From Devosia sp. YR412 (lineage in GTDB: Bacteria; Pseudomonadota; Alphaproteobacteria; Rhizobiales; Devosiaceae): a DNA stretch of 64,000 bases. The translations under genes and the position numbers were made by a program. How positions within the stretch are numbered: position 1 is the first letter of the stretch; every line of letters starts with the position of its first letter. Of this stretch, positions 8,043 to 17,189 are shown piece after piece. Under the pieces are notes generated by a model, which was not told the DNA's origin, ran no database searches, and was given only the letters and a program-made list of their open reading frames with translations. The stretch covers positions 248,001 to 312,000 of the forward strand of contig NZ_FOFL01000004.1 in NCBI RefSeq assembly GCF_900110945.1, in the 5' to 3' direction.

Positions 8043-8954
8043 TTGTCCAAACGCGTCAAAACTGCTGTCTTTCCAGTCGCAGGATTGGGAACCCGATTCT
8101 TGCCTGCCACCAAAGCCATGCCTAAGGAAATGCTGACGGTCGTCGATCGGCCACTGATCCAATATGCCGTGGACGAAGCGCGCGAAGCGGGAATCAGCCA
8201 TTTCGTTTTCGTCACCGGCCGCAACAAGGGCGTCATCGAAGATCACTTCGATCGCCAGTTCGAGCTGGAAGCCACGCTCGAGGCCCGCGGCAAGACCCGC
8301 GTACTCAAAGAGCTGCAGCAGGATCTGCCCTCGGCCGGCCGCACCAGCTTCACCCGCCAGCAGGAACCGCTGGGCCTGGGTCATGCCGTCTGGTGCGCCC
8401 GCGACATCGTGGGCGACGAGCCCTTTGCTTTGCTGCTGCCCGACATGCTGTTCAAGAGCCGCCGCGGCGTGCTCAAGCAGATGATGGAAGCCTATGAGGA
8501 AACCGGCGGCAATATCATCGCCGTCGAGGAAGTGCCGATGGCCGAGGTCTCATCCTATGGCGTGGTCGGGCGTGGCGATGGCAGTGACCAGAGCTTCCGC
8601 ATCAATGGCATGGTGGAAAAGCCGGCCGTTGCCGAAGCGCCGTCAAACCTGATCATCTCCGGCCGCTATATCCTGCAACCCGAAGTCTTCAACCTGCTGG
8701 CAGACCAGCCGCGCGGCGCCGGCGGCGAAATCCAGCTGACCGACGCCATGCAGACCCTGGAGCGCCAGCAGCCCTTCTACGGCGTCAAATACGAAGGCCA
8801 GTCCTTCGACTGCGGCTCAAAGATCGGCTTCCTCACCGCCAATGTCGCCTACGCCCTCGACCGCGACGACATCGGCGACGACTTCCTGGCAGCGCTATCC
8901 CGTATCGGTTTGCAGAACCGGTTGATGGATGGGTTCAGGGTGGCGGCGGAGTAA
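8043..8954 (+). CDS. galU: UTP-glucose-1-phosphate uridylyltransferase
   Basis: The 303-residue protein starts [20 protein letters not shown] and shows the nucleotidyltransferase signature [17 protein letters not shown] at about residues 14-30, plus the GVIEDHFDR and GLGHAVWCA segments of the GalU family. It makes UDP-glucose from UTP and glucose-1-phosphate; in exo clusters the same enzyme is ExoN. It would supply the donor for most glycosyltransferases encoded here. The start is taken as TTG at 8043 because AAGGAG lies at 8031-8036, six bases upstream, and the protein aligns from there. It is transcribed away from exoY across an AT-rich region and converges on exoP. Confidence 0.93.
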   Translation: MSKRVKTAVFPVAGLGTRFLPATKAMPKEMLTVVDRPLIQYAVDEAREAGISHFVFVTGRNKGVIEDHFDRQFELEATLEARGKTRVLKELQQDLPSAGRTSFTRQQEPLGLGHAVWCARDIVGDEPFALLLPDMLFKSRRGVLKQMMEAYEETGGNIIAVEEVPMAEVSSYGVVGRGDGSDQSFRINGMVEKPAVAEAPSNLIISGRYILQPEVFNLLADQPRGAGGEIQLTDAMQTLERQQPFYGVKYEGQSFDCGSKIGFLTANVAYALDRDDIGDDFLAALSRIGLQNRLMDGFRVAAE

Positions 8955-9004
8955 ACCGCACCACCCGCATCAAGCTGCATATATCGAAGAAGCCTCCACA
9001 ACCA

Positions 9005-9129
9005 CGGTGTCATCCCGGCCTTGAGCCGGGATCCATCTCGAGATGGCGCCACGGCCGCAAGGTGGTTCGATCTGGCGGCGTGAGGTGAAATCTCAGGATG
9101 GGCCCCGGCTCAAGGCCGGGGTGACACCG
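9005..9129 (-). repeat. Composite palindromic repeat (REP/BIME-like), copy A
   Basis: A 125-bp element bounded by CGGTGTCA and TGACACCG. Each end is a hairpin: CCCGGCCTTGAGCCGGG at the left and CCCCGGCTCAAGGCCGGGG at the right. The middle contains an AGGTGGTTCGATCTGGCGGCG-type core. It lies between the converging galU and exoP genes. It is in the opposite orientation to the two copies near 22 and 23.2 kb. Confidence 0.85.
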
Positions 9130-9180
9130 TGGGTGTGGGTCGTCAGGCGCCAGGCCAAAGACGCCGCGCAGCGTCCGCTC

Positions 9181-11415
9181 CTAATTTGGCGCCGCCTCCA
9201 TCCGCTGTTCCGCATTATACGCAAAGCGCTCGAGCCCGCCGGCATCGGTGAACTTCGGCAGGGCATTCAGATCCACATTATTGAGCACCACGCCGACGAT
9301 ATAGTCGGCCAGCTCAGGCTCGCGTTCCAAGAGGCCCGTCAGCAGCCGGCGCGGCGTCTTGCCCCATTCGGTGACCAGCACGCAGCCATCGGTCAGCGGC
9401 AATACCGAGATGGCATCGATGACCAGGCCCAGTGCCGGCAGATCCATGATCACATGGTCGAACTGCCCACGCGCTTCGGCCAGCACCTTCTGCATATCCG
9501 GCCCCGACAGATCGCCACCGCCCGCTTCCAGCGCCGATGCGGCCAGGGTCATGATCCCAGTGTCACCGTCCGTGGTGGTCACATCGCGCCAGTCGCCGCG
9601 CTGTGACGGCAGGATGGGCCGCGATACCGCGTTACGTTTTTCCGGCGCGCTTTCGTCAGCATTGATCAGCAACACCCGCGAGCCCGAGGCGGCCAGCATT
9701 TCGGCCAGCGACACGGCAAAGGTCGATTTGCCCTCACCCGGCAGCGCCGACAGCACGCCGACCACCGCCGTCCCGCGCTCGCTGATCGGCTGCAGCACCA
9801 GCCGCGTTGCCTTCAGCGCCTCCATATAGGGACCGCCCCAGCGCCGGCCGATGCGCTGGCCGAAAGCGCCGCGCACCAGGGTGCGGATCGTCTTGCGCTG
9901 TTCGCCCGGCGCAGCGCGGCCGTCGAGCTGCAGCCGCGGCACATAGCCGAGAAAGCGCAGCCCCAGATGGCGGCGCACCTGCGAGCCGACGCGGAAACCG
10001 CGTTCGCGCAATTCGTTGAAGGCGCCCAGCACGGCGCCGATAAAAGTGCCGAAGATAAAGGCCGCGGCGAGGATCACCATGGTGCGCGGGCTGGACGGCT
10101 GGTCGGGCAAGAGCGCCTCGGTGACCACGCGCACCGAGGGGATCGGGAAACTCTGGCGCTGCACCGATTCCTCGTAGCGCAGCAGGTAACTGTTATAGAG
10201 CGATCGCAAAGCATCGGAGCGCTGCTGCAATTCGTTGAGGCGCACCTGATCCTGGCTGATCAGCCCGGCGTTCTGGCCCTCGGCATTGATATCGCTGCGC
10301 AGTCCAGCCTCCTGCTGCGTGGCAATGGAAAGCTGGGTGCGATACTGGCCATCGAGATTTTGCAGCAGCGCATAGATACGGCTATCGAGCGCCGCTTTTT
10401 CGGCGGCAAGGGTCTGCAATTGCGGATGATCCTCGCCAAACGCCGCTTCAACTTCCGCCGCCCGACTGGTCAAAGCCGCCGATTGGGTGCGCAGAATGGC
10501 GATCTCAGCCGGATCAGCCTGCGTGCCACTGAGCAGAGAAACATAGCCCGATGCCGCTTCCGGACCAGCCGCAACCACGGTGGCCAATTGCTCCGACAAA
10601 GCCCGCAGCCGCGCCGTCTCAGCCTGTGCCGTGGCCAGCTGACCGGAGAGAGCCTCGATACGTTGCGTTGTCAGGTTCTGGTCCTGCCCGACGGAGAGAC
10701 CAGTCTGCTGGCGATATTGTTCGATGGCCAGGCTGGCATTGCGCTGGCTTTCGCCGATTTCAGCGAGACGCTGCTGCAGCCAGTCCGAAGCCGCGCTGGT
10801 GGCTTCCAGTTCCGCATTGAGCTGGTCCTGCAGCAGGGCATTGGCATAGGCGCGGGCGATACGCTGCGCCAGCTCGGGCGTCGCTGCCTCATAGCCGACG
10901 CGGATAATGGAACTGCGCCCCATACGATCGACCTGCACATTGGCGCGCAGCATGCCGACCACCTCGTCGAGGGTGGCCTCGAGATTGGTCGGCCGCTCGC
11001 TGCTCATGAACGGGATCAACCCACGAACCCGCTGGCTAAAGCTCGGTGGCGGATTGAGGAATTCCTGGTCGGTGGTGAGGTTTTCAGCCTGCGCCACCGC
11101 CGTCGCCACGCGGCTGGAGCGCAGCACTTCGATCTGGTTGAGCACCTGCGCTTCGAGATCGGCGCTGCTGCTGGCGGTACCGCCCTCGCCGGCTGCCTGT
11201 TCGAGCTTTTGATCGAGCAGCACCTGCCCCGCCGACATATAGCTGCGTGGCGCCAGCGTCAGGTAGAACACCGCCAGCAACAGCGCCACCAAGACGCTCA
11301 GCCCCAGCACCAGCGCCTGCCGCCGCACCAGGAACATCACGCGTTCGAGGTCAATGGTCTTGAGATCAGACGATTGGGGGGTAAACGTTTCGGGATAGCT
11401 GTTTTTCTCAAGCAT
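9181..11415 (-). CDS. exoP: Polysaccharide co-polymerase / BY-kinase-like chain-length regulator (ExoP-like)
   Basis: This 744-residue protein has the layout of ExoP/Wzc: a Wzz domain with membrane segments at about 31-52 and 443-465, a long periplasmic coiled-coil region between them, a proline-rich PDQPSSP motif before the second segment, and a cytoplasmic P-loop domain with Walker A GEGKST at 560-565. It controls polymer length together with ExoQ. Two things are odd. The Walker A' motif, normally DxDxR, reads NADES (Asn at 585), and there is no C-terminal tyrosine cluster. The Walker B aspartate (about 658) is kept. Autokinase activity is therefore doubtful. It heads the run exoP-exoM-exoA-exoL only by position: those genes lie upstream of it on the same strand. 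Confidence 0.88.
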   Translation of the reverse strand: MLEKNSYPETFTPQSSDLKTIDLERVMFLVRRQALVLGLSVLVALLLAVFYLTLAPRSYMSAGQVLLDQKLEQAAGEGGTASSSADLEAQVLNQIEVLRSSRVATAVAQAENLTTDQEFLNPPPSFSQRVRGLIPFMSSERPTNLEATLDEVVGMLRANVQVDRMGRSSIIRVGYEAATPELAQRIARAYANALLQDQLNAELEATSAASDWLQQRLAEIGESQRNASLAIEQYRQQTGLSVGQDQNLTTQRIEALSGQLATAQAETARLRALSEQLATVVAAGPEAASGYVSLLSGTQADPAEIAILRTQSAALTSRAAEVEAAFGEDHPQLQTLAAEKAALDSRIYALLQNLDGQYRTQLSIATQQEAGLRSDINAEGQNAGLISQDQVRLNELQQRSDALRSLYNSYLLRYEESVQRQSFPIPSVRVVTEALLPDQPSSPRTMVILAAAFIFGTFIGAVLGAFNELRERGFRVGSQVRRHLGLRFLGYVPRLQLDGRAAPGEQRKTIRTLVRGAFGQRIGRRWGGPYMEALKATRLVLQPISERGTAVVGVLSALPGEGKSTFAVSLAEMLAASGSRVLLINADESAPEKRNAVSRPILPSQRGDWRDVTTTDGDTGIMTLAASALEAGGGDLSGPDMQKVLAEARGQFDHVIMDLPALGLVIDAISVLPLTDGCVLVTEWGKTPRRLLTGLLEREPELADYIVGVVLNNVDLNALPKFTDAGGLERFAYNAEQRMEAAPN

Positions 11416-11457
11416 GCAGTCGCTCCGCCATGGTGGTCGGGAAATCGGGAAAGCCGC

Positions 11458-12348
11458 TTAGCGCGGCGCAATCTGTCCGTAATGGGTCGCCTGGCGCACG
11501 CCCAGCAAGCCGCCAGCCACGCCGACATGCAGCACGGCGCGCAGCCAGTTGCGGCGGCGCTGCACCGGGGAAAACGTCGTCAGCGCGGCCATGGCGCCGC
11601 AGTAGGTGATCTTGGCCGAAACCACCGCCAGCGCTTTTGCGCGCGACCCCGCCTGCAGCATGCCATGCGTCTGGCCGAAGCGCAGTTTTCGCCGCACCAG
11701 CCAGGCCATGCTGGCCCGCTCGGCCGGCACCGGCTCTTCAACCAGCGCATCAGGCGCGTATTCTATCGTGCCGCCGAGATCACTCAGCGCATAGAAAAAG
11801 CTGGTGTCTTCGCCGCCACTCTTGCCCAGCGCCAGATCGAACCGCAGTGCATTGTAGGGCGCGCTCCAGCGGATCAGTACATTGCAGGTATAGCCGGTGC
11901 GGATCGCGCCGTTGACGAACACCGGCAGCGTGGCGTGAAAGTCGCCATCCACCATCCAGCGCGGCGCCTCGGGGGCGTAAAGCGCGCGCACCGGACCGAG
12001 AACGGCGGCCGCATTGGTAGCCTCGGCCTTTGCAACCAGCGCCGTCAGCCAGCCCGGCGTCACCACCTCATCGTCATCGACAAAGGCCACGAAGTCGGCC
12101 GCCGCATGCTCGAGGCAGGCATTGCGCGCGATACAGATATTGGCCGCCGGCGCATGGGTATAGGTGATCGGAAACGGAAACTGCTGCTGTATCTCGTCGA
12201 CCAGCGCCCAGGCCGTCGGTTGGTGGTCATTGTCGGCAATGATCACCCGCACATCATGCTCACCGCTCTCCATCCGCGCGATGGAAGCGAGCGTCTCGGC
12301 GAGAAAGGGCCGGCGGAAGGTGCAGATGCAGATATCAACGCTGGCCAT
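11458..12348 (-). CDS. exoM: Family 2 glycosyltransferase, ExoM-like
   Basis: A 296-residue GT-A enzyme. The first strand is VDICICTFRRP, ADNDHQP (about 39-45) binds the nucleotide, and FVDDDE (about 89-94) is the metal-binding motif. The lower-case family pattern resembles ExoM, which adds a beta-1,4 glucose to the lipid-linked succinoglycan intermediate. The ATG at 12348 is two bases after the exoA stop, so the two genes are coupled. A longer upstream reading frame exists but overlaps exoA and has no family resemblance. exoP begins 42 bases downstream. The enzyme class is sure; the linkage is inferred from the cluster. Confidence 0.82.
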   Translation of the reverse strand: MASVDICICTFRRPFLAETLASIARMESGEHDVRVIIADNDHQPTAWALVDEIQQQFPFPITYTHAPAANICIARNACLEHAAADFVAFVDDDEVVTPGWLTALVAKAEATNAAAVLGPVRALYAPEAPRWMVDGDFHATLPVFVNGAIRTGYTCNVLIRWSAPYNALRFDLALGKSGGEDTSFFYALSDLGGTIEYAPDALVEEPVPAERASMAWLVRRKLRFGQTHGMLQAGSRAKALAVVSAKITYCGAMAALTTFSPVQRRRNWLRAVLHVGVAGGLLGVRQATHYGQIAPR

Positions 12349-12350
12349 GA

Positions 12351-13349
12351 CTACACCGCCTTCCGTGCAAACGGATGCTGCGCCACATGGACCCAAAAGC
12401 CCGACGACCACGCGAAATGCATGATCATGGCGGCCAGCCCCACCAGCGGCGACAGCAGCATGGGCATGCCATAATCCGGCGCGTGCTGGCGCGCCGCATG
12501 CATGCCCAAAGCGATACAGCCGACGCCCCACAGCGCCAGCGGCACCAGAAAGCCCCAATGCCAGATCGACAACGCAGCCAGCAGCACCACCGGCAGGATG
12601 GCAAGCGGCGCCATCTGGCGCAGCCGCGGCCGCATGCGGTGCTTCAGAATATTGCGCGCCCTGCCCCCGCCATAGCCGAAATACTGCCGGAACAGGCCCG
12701 CAGCCGTGGCGCGCGGATAATAGGTCATCCCGGTGCGATCAGTCAGCCAGATCATATGCCCGGCCTGCCGCAGCCGATAGTCCAGCTCGGCATCCTCGTT
12801 GAAGCGAAAACTCTGGTCATAGCCGCCGACCTGGCGGAAAGCATCCACCCGCATCAGCGCGTGATGGCCGTGATCGACCGGCCCGCTGCCCTTGCCGGTG
12901 CGATGCGCCGAACCGCCGGTGCCGATGGCTGAATTCTGCGCCGTCGCGACCGCCCGCTGGAATGGCGCCGTGCCGACCGTGGTCATCGGCACCACGACGC
13001 CACCCACCTGCCGCTCCTCGGCCTCGGCCACCAGCATGCGGCAATAATCCGGCGGATAGGCGCCATGCGCATCGATGCGGATCAGGTAATCCACCCCATC
13101 GCCAAACTGCGCCACCGCCAGATTGATCGCCGCGCTCTGGATCCGCTGCGGATTGTGGATCAGCACAACCCTCGGTTCGCTGGCCGCCCGCCGCGTCACG
13201 ATATCCACCGTGCCGTCCCCACTGCCGCCATCGGCCACGATGATCCGTGCATCCAGCGCCGCGGCCTCCACCAGCAGCGCATCAAGCAGCGGCCCGATAT
13301 GGCGCGCCTCGTTCAGCGTCGGCACGACAATAATGGTGCTGGCCGTCAT
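12351..13349 (-). CDS. exoA: Family 2 glycosyltransferase, ExoA-like
   Basis: The 332-residue protein begins TIIVVPTLNEARHIGP, with ADGGSGDGT (39-47) as nucleotide-binding motif, RIDAH (91-95) as DXD motif and a later FNEDAELDYRL block (about 183-193) typical of inverting GT2 enzymes. The C-terminal third has two or three membrane segments, as in ExoA, which adds the first glucose (beta-1,3) to galactose-diphospholipid in succinoglycan synthesis. The ATG at 13349 overlaps the exoL stop by four bases (ATGA). A longer frame upstream to 13415 overlaps exoL and is not preferred. It would act directly after ExoY. Confidence 0.85.
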   Translation of the reverse strand: MTASTIIVVPTLNEARHIGPLLDALLVEAAALDARIIVADGGSGDGTVDIVTRRAASEPRVVLIHNPQRIQSAAINLAVAQFGDGVDYLIRIDAHGAYPPDYCRMLVAEAEERQVGGVVVPMTTVGTAPFQRAVATAQNSAIGTGGSAHRTGKGSGPVDHGHHALMRVDAFRQVGGYDQSFRFNEDAELDYRLRQAGHMIWLTDRTGMTYYPRATAAGLFRQYFGYGGGRARNILKHRMRPRLRQMAPLAILPVVLLAALSIWHWGFLVPLALWGVGCIALGMHAARQHAPDYGMPMLLSPLVGLAAMIMHFAWSSGFWVHVAQHPFARKAV

Positions 13350-14503
13350 GCGGCTTCCTCCAGGTCGGGAATGGTGGATTTGAGCGAGGACAGATGCGCC
13401 ACGAGCTGGGCGCAATCTTCTTCGCTGCAGCGGAACAAGTCGCGCGGCAGGCTGGCCACGGCCGCCGCCAGTTGCTGCATCCGCTCCGCTGTCATGCCTT
13501 CAAACAGGCCGATCAGCGTCTCCGGCCGGATATCCGGCACGACCACGCCAATGCCCAGCCGCTCGATGAATGCTGCCGTCTCCGTCCCGGCCAGCGCGAT
13601 CGGAACGGCGCCGTTCAGGCACCCCTCGTAAATCCGGTTGGGCAGCAGCCAATTGGAATTCTGCCCTTCTTCAAAAAAGTCGATCGCCCACACGAAATGC
13701 ACATCCGAATAGATTTCCGCCAGATCGTCCGGATAGCGGAAAGTCCCGGCATAATTCAGATGCGGCGCCGCCGTGGTAGTCGCATGAAAATCCGCAAACT
13801 CGGTCAGCGCCGGCCGCCCACGCAGGGTCACTTCCAGCCCACCGCCGAAATGCCGCGACAGCGCATCCAGCGCCGCCAGCGACTTGCTGCAGCGCAAGGC
13901 GCCGAACCAGCCCAGCCGCATCGGCGCAAAATCGCCCAACAGCGCCGGATTGCATCCCACAGCGCTAAACCCCGGCGCAAACACCTTGTTCTCCACCAGC
14001 AGCGTCGGCGGCGCACCGTGGACATGAAAGTGATTGCGCAAAAAGGCCGGCGAGCTGGTTATCAGCGCATCGACGCGCCGCATCAAGCGCTGCTCCAGCC
14101 CGCGCATCGCCTGCCCCACGCCATCCGACCGCAACAGCAGCCGATGAATATCTAGACTCTCGTAAACCAGCGCCGGCGTACCGCCCCACAGCCCGACCAG
14201 CCGGTTGGCCACGCCCAGCATTTCGAGATTGCGCGCCATGATCACGTCAGGGCGCTTGAGCGCCCGCGACCAGTCCGGCGCCCGCCAGGCCGCCCCCAAA
14301 GTGGCCACCAGCCGCTGCAGCATCCGCCCGTCATGGGTGATGTCGAGCTCGACCATGGTTTCCACCGGCAGCTCCGGCTTTGGCGCATCGCCGCGCCGGA
14401 AACCCACGAGGTCCACCGTGGCACCACCCGCCTGCAGCATGGCGATGCGCCGCGCTACCGCCGGATCCGCCAGATTGTGCACGAGATACAAAATCCTGGG
14501 CAA
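13346..14503 (-). CDS. exoL: Glycosyltransferase, ExoL-like
   Basis: This 385-residue protein starts PRILYLVHNLADPAVARR and has a GT-B style layout; the C-terminal half contains ESLDIH, GWFGALRCSKSL and the EEGQNSNWLLPNRIYEGCLNG segment similar to ExoL family proteins. ExoL adds the second glucose of the succinoglycan backbone. The start is chosen at TTG 14503 because AGGAGA lies seven bases upstream and the first beta strand begins there; an ATG at 14587 would add 28 residues with no family likeness. It is the first gene of the exoL-exoA-exoM-exoP run. Confidence 0.78.
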   Translation of the reverse strand: MPRILYLVHNLADPAVARRIAMLQAGGATVDLVGFRRGDAPKPELPVETMVELDITHDGRMLQRLVATLGAAWRAPDWSRALKRPDVIMARNLEMLGVANRLVGLWGGTPALVYESLDIHRLLLRSDGVGQAMRGLEQRLMRRVDALITSSPAFLRNHFHVHGAPPTLLVENKVFAPGFSAVGCNPALLGDFAPMRLGWFGALRCSKSLAALDALSRHFGGGLEVTLRGRPALTEFADFHATTTAAPHLNYAGTFRYPDDLAEIYSDVHFVWAIDFFEEGQNSNWLLPNRIYEGCLNGAVPIALAGTETAAFIERLGIGVVVPDIRPETLIGLFEGMTAERMQQLAAAVASLPRDLFRCSEEDCAQLVAHLSSLKSTIPDLEEAA

Positions 14504-14732
14504 CGAGGCATCTCCTGTCCCAAGCAAGCCTGATTTTCCAAGCTTTTTCGCCGACACCCAGAGGCACCGCGCTAACCCCGCGAGCAAAGCGGCGGGAATG
14601 AGGGACGAGTTGAAAACGCAGCAATGACGCGGTCAACGTTGCCTGGATTGACGCTGTGATGCGCGAGGCGCATGTCACGAAACGGCCCAATTGCGCATTT
14701 TGGGCGGGTAAAAGCGGTGCGGCTTGGGGCGA

Positions 14733-15125
14733 TCAGTCCTGCGTCCGCCCTGCCCCGGTCCGTCCATGCTCGAATCGCGTCAGGCCCGAAAATTCCGGCA
14801 ACCAGGCCTCGCGCCGCACCACCCAGCTCTCGTAAGTCGGCACAAATTGGTCAGGCGCATCCAGCGTCCCCAGATGCACTTCCACCTCATCCTCCCAGCG
14901 CGCAAACACCGACGAGCCGCAGCTCGGACAGAAGTGCCGACCTCTATAGTTGGACGTTTCACCGCTGATCGTCACGGCGTCCTGCGGAAAGATCGCCGCC
15001 GCATAAAACAGCGCGCCATGATGCTTGCGGCAGTCGAGGCAATGGCAGATCGCCACCCGATAGGGCGTGCCCCGCGCCACGATCCGCACCTTGCCGCATT
15101 GGCAGCCGCCGGTGACCTGCTCCAT
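14733..15125 (-). CDS. GFA (glutathione-dependent formaldehyde-activating / CENP-V) family protein
   Basis: The 130-residue protein has the cysteine pattern of the GFA family: CQC at residues 8-10, CHCLDC at 27-32 and CPSC at 66-69, which bind zinc in a small beta-rich fold. Named after Gfa of Paracoccus, which speeds the joining of formaldehyde and glutathione, most family members have no proven substrate, so only the family is claimed. It stands alone, with about 60 bases to the GreA/B-family gene and about 230 to exoL. The last 20 residues are Arg/Gly-rich and variable. Confidence 0.85.
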   Translation of the reverse strand: MEQVTGGCQCGKVRIVARGTPYRVAICHCLDCRKHHGALFYAAAIFPQDAVTISGETSNYRGRHFCPSCGSSVFARWEDEVEVHLGTLDAPDQFVPTYESWVVRREAWLPEFSGLTRFEHGRTGAGRTQD

Positions 15126-15185
15126 CTCGATCCTCCTGCCAGAGCCTCGACCGAAGACTAGCTGACAGGCGCCATCATGGGCAGC

Positions 15186-15668
15186 CTAGGCGATCGCGAC
15201 AATCTCCAGCTCGTGCTCACCAAGGCTGACCACATCACCCACGCTCTTGCCAATCAGCGCTCGTGCAATCGGCGAAACATAGGAGATCGACCCCGCCTTG
15301 GGATCGGCCTCGTCCTCGCCCACCAGCCGATAGGTCTGCACCCGTCCATCATCCCGGTTGAAGGTTACCGTGCTGCCGAAGGCGACCACGTCATTGCCCT
15401 CCGGCTTCGGCATCAGCTGTGCCGTGCGCAGGCGCTCGGTGAAATAGCGCAGGTCGCGAAACGGATTGGCCGCCTGCCGCCGCCGCTCATTGATATCGTC
15501 CACCGCCATGGCCGCATCATACTCGGCCCGCGCCGCCGCAAGCTGCCGCTCCAGTGCCGCCAAACCCTTCGCCGTCACCAGATTGGGCGCGTCGGAAATC
15601 GGACGGTCCGGCAGCATGGTTTCGGCCGCCGTCTCGGCACTGTCTTCCTTGGTGAAGGCAACGCTCAT
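15186..15668 (-). CDS. GreA/GreB-family transcription factor
   Basis: The 160-residue protein has the two parts of a Gre factor. An N-terminal helical region (about 30-80) contains LVTAKGLAALERQLAAARAEYD, and the C-terminal FKBP-like domain contains FGSTVTFNRDDGR, YRLVGEDEADPKAGSISYVSPIARALIGKSVGD and a final ELEIVAI strand. Such proteins enter the secondary channel of RNA polymerase to restart arrested complexes, or act as anti-Gre or Rnk-like regulators. The coiled-coil tip needs the acidic pair checked before cleavage activity is assumed. The ATG at 15668 lies two bases after the mgtE stop, implying co-transcription; an upstream start at 15689 overlaps mgtE. Confidence 0.82.
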   Translation of the reverse strand: MSVAFTKEDSAETAAETMLPDRPISDAPNLVTAKGLAALERQLAAARAEYDAAMAVDDINERRRQAANPFRDLRYFTERLRTAQLMPKPEGNDVVAFGSTVTFNRDDGRVQTYRLVGEDEADPKAGSISYVSPIARALIGKSVGDVVSLGEHELEIVAIA

Positions 15669-15670
15669 GG

Positions 15671-17086
15671 CTAGAACAGGCCGAACCACAGCCCGGCAAT
15701 GCCGAGGAAGGCGAAGAAGCCGACCATGTCGGTAATCGTGGTCACGAACACCGCCGAAGCAATCGCCGGGTCGGCCTTGAACTTGTCCAGCATCACCGGG
15801 ATCAGAATGCCCGCCGTACCCGCCACGATCAGGTTGATGATCATCGCCAGCGCAATGACAAAGCCCAGCTGCAGGTCGTTGAAGCGCACCCAGGTCACCA
15901 GACCGATCAGAATGGCAAAGATCACGCCATTGGCGATGCCCACCACCATTTCGCGGCCGACCAGCCGGCGCAGGCGCCGTCCATCCAGCTCGCGCATCGC
16001 CAATGCGCGCACCGTCACCGTCATGGTCTGCGTACCGGCATTGCCGCCCATCGAGGCAACGATCGGCATCAGCACCGCCAAGGCCACCATCTGGTCGATG
16101 GTCGCACCGAACAGACCGATGACGAAGGACACCGCCACCGCGGTAAACAGGTTGATCACCAGCCAGGGCGTGCGGCTGCGCACGGTGTCGAAGGTCGAAT
16201 CGGAAATGTCCTCGTCGCCCACACCGGCCAGCAGCTTGATGTCTTCGTCGGCCTCTTCGTGAATGACGTCGACGATGTCGTCGATGGTGAGCACGCCGAC
16301 CAGCCGCTTGCTTTCGTCGATGACGCCGACTTCCACCAGATCGTAGCGTTCGAAGTCGCGCGCGGCCTCTTCCTGGTCCTCATTGGCATCGACCAGCACC
16401 AGATTGGTGTTCATCAGTGCTTCGATCGCCGTTGCGCGCTGCGCCCGCAAGAACTTGTCGAGCGGAATGATGCCCAGCACCTGATAGGACGCGTCCACCA
16501 CATAAATCTGGTAAAATTCGTCCGGCAGGTCGGGCTCGGTGCGCAGATAGTCGATGGTCTGCCCGACCGACCAGAACGGCGGAATGGCGATGAAATCGGT
16601 CTGCATCCGCCGGCCGGCGGATTCTTCGGGGAAATCCAGGCTTCGCTTGAGGCTCAGCCGCTCGAAAGTCGGCAGCTTGGCCAGCACTTCGTCGCGGTCT
16701 TCCTGCTCGAGATCCTCGAGAATCGCCACCGCATCGTCATTGTCGAGGCCCGAGACGCCGCGCGCGATATCCGCGTTGGGAATCTCGTCCATGATTTCCA
16801 TGCGGACCGATTCATCGACCTCGGTCAGCGCCGAATAGTCGAAGCGATCGCCCAACAACCGCACCAGATGCAGCCGCTCGTCCGGATCAAGCGATTCCAG
16901 CACGTCGCCCAGGTCGGCGGCATGCAAGGGTTCGACGACCGTCGCCACATCATCATCGCGCCCGGCAGCCAAATAGGCGCGCAGGCGTTCCAGCCAGAGC
17001 GGACTGATGCGGTCTTCGCTGTCGCGGAACGCATTGCTGTCTGTCCCGGCGTCCAGGCCGGGTGCCGTCTCGGGATCTGTGCTCAT
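15671..17086 (-). CDS. mgtE: Magnesium transporter MgtE
   Basis: A 471-residue protein with the full MgtE order: an N-terminal acidic superhelical domain (about 25-125, with LHAADLGDVLESLDPDE), two CBS domains (about 130-255) that sense cytoplasmic magnesium, a plug helix, and five membrane segments in the C-terminal 190 residues. The pore signature MGGNAGTQT is present near residue 345. It is a gated inward Mg2+ channel. The ATG at 17086 has AAGGG about six bases upstream; a longer in-frame start at 17140 has no such site. The Gre-family gene follows at once. Confidence 0.94.
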   Translation of the reverse strand: MSTDPETAPGLDAGTDSNAFRDSEDRISPLWLERLRAYLAAGRDDDVATVVEPLHAADLGDVLESLDPDERLHLVRLLGDRFDYSALTEVDESVRMEIMDEIPNADIARGVSGLDNDDAVAILEDLEQEDRDEVLAKLPTFERLSLKRSLDFPEESAGRRMQTDFIAIPPFWSVGQTIDYLRTEPDLPDEFYQIYVVDASYQVLGIIPLDKFLRAQRATAIEALMNTNLVLVDANEDQEEAARDFERYDLVEVGVIDESKRLVGVLTIDDIVDVIHEEADEDIKLLAGVGDEDISDSTFDTVRSRTPWLVINLFTAVAVSFVIGLFGATIDQMVALAVLMPIVASMGGNAGTQTMTVTVRALAMRELDGRRLRRLVGREMVVGIANGVIFAILIGLVTWVRFNDLQLGFVIALAMIINLIVAGTAGILIPVMLDKFKADPAIASAVFVTTITDMVGFFAFLGIAGLWFGLF

Positions 17087-17189
17087 TGGAGGCCCTTGCA
17101 GGACAAGAATTTCGGGGCAGGCCAAGCTGTAGCCAATCACCTGGCGATGCGCCAGAGTGGGCGCGTCGAATTGAAGGGGTTAGACGAAA

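Noticed and set aside
9005-9129. CRISPR repeat interpretation of the repeated elements
   Set aside because: The copies are single, 1-13 kb apart, palindromic at both ends, and not separated by regular spacers; no cas gene is in the window.
9967-12474. An 835-residue plus-strand open frame opposite exoP and exoM
   Set aside because: It lies antisense to two recognisable genes; Arg/Gln/His-rich composition marks it as a shadow.
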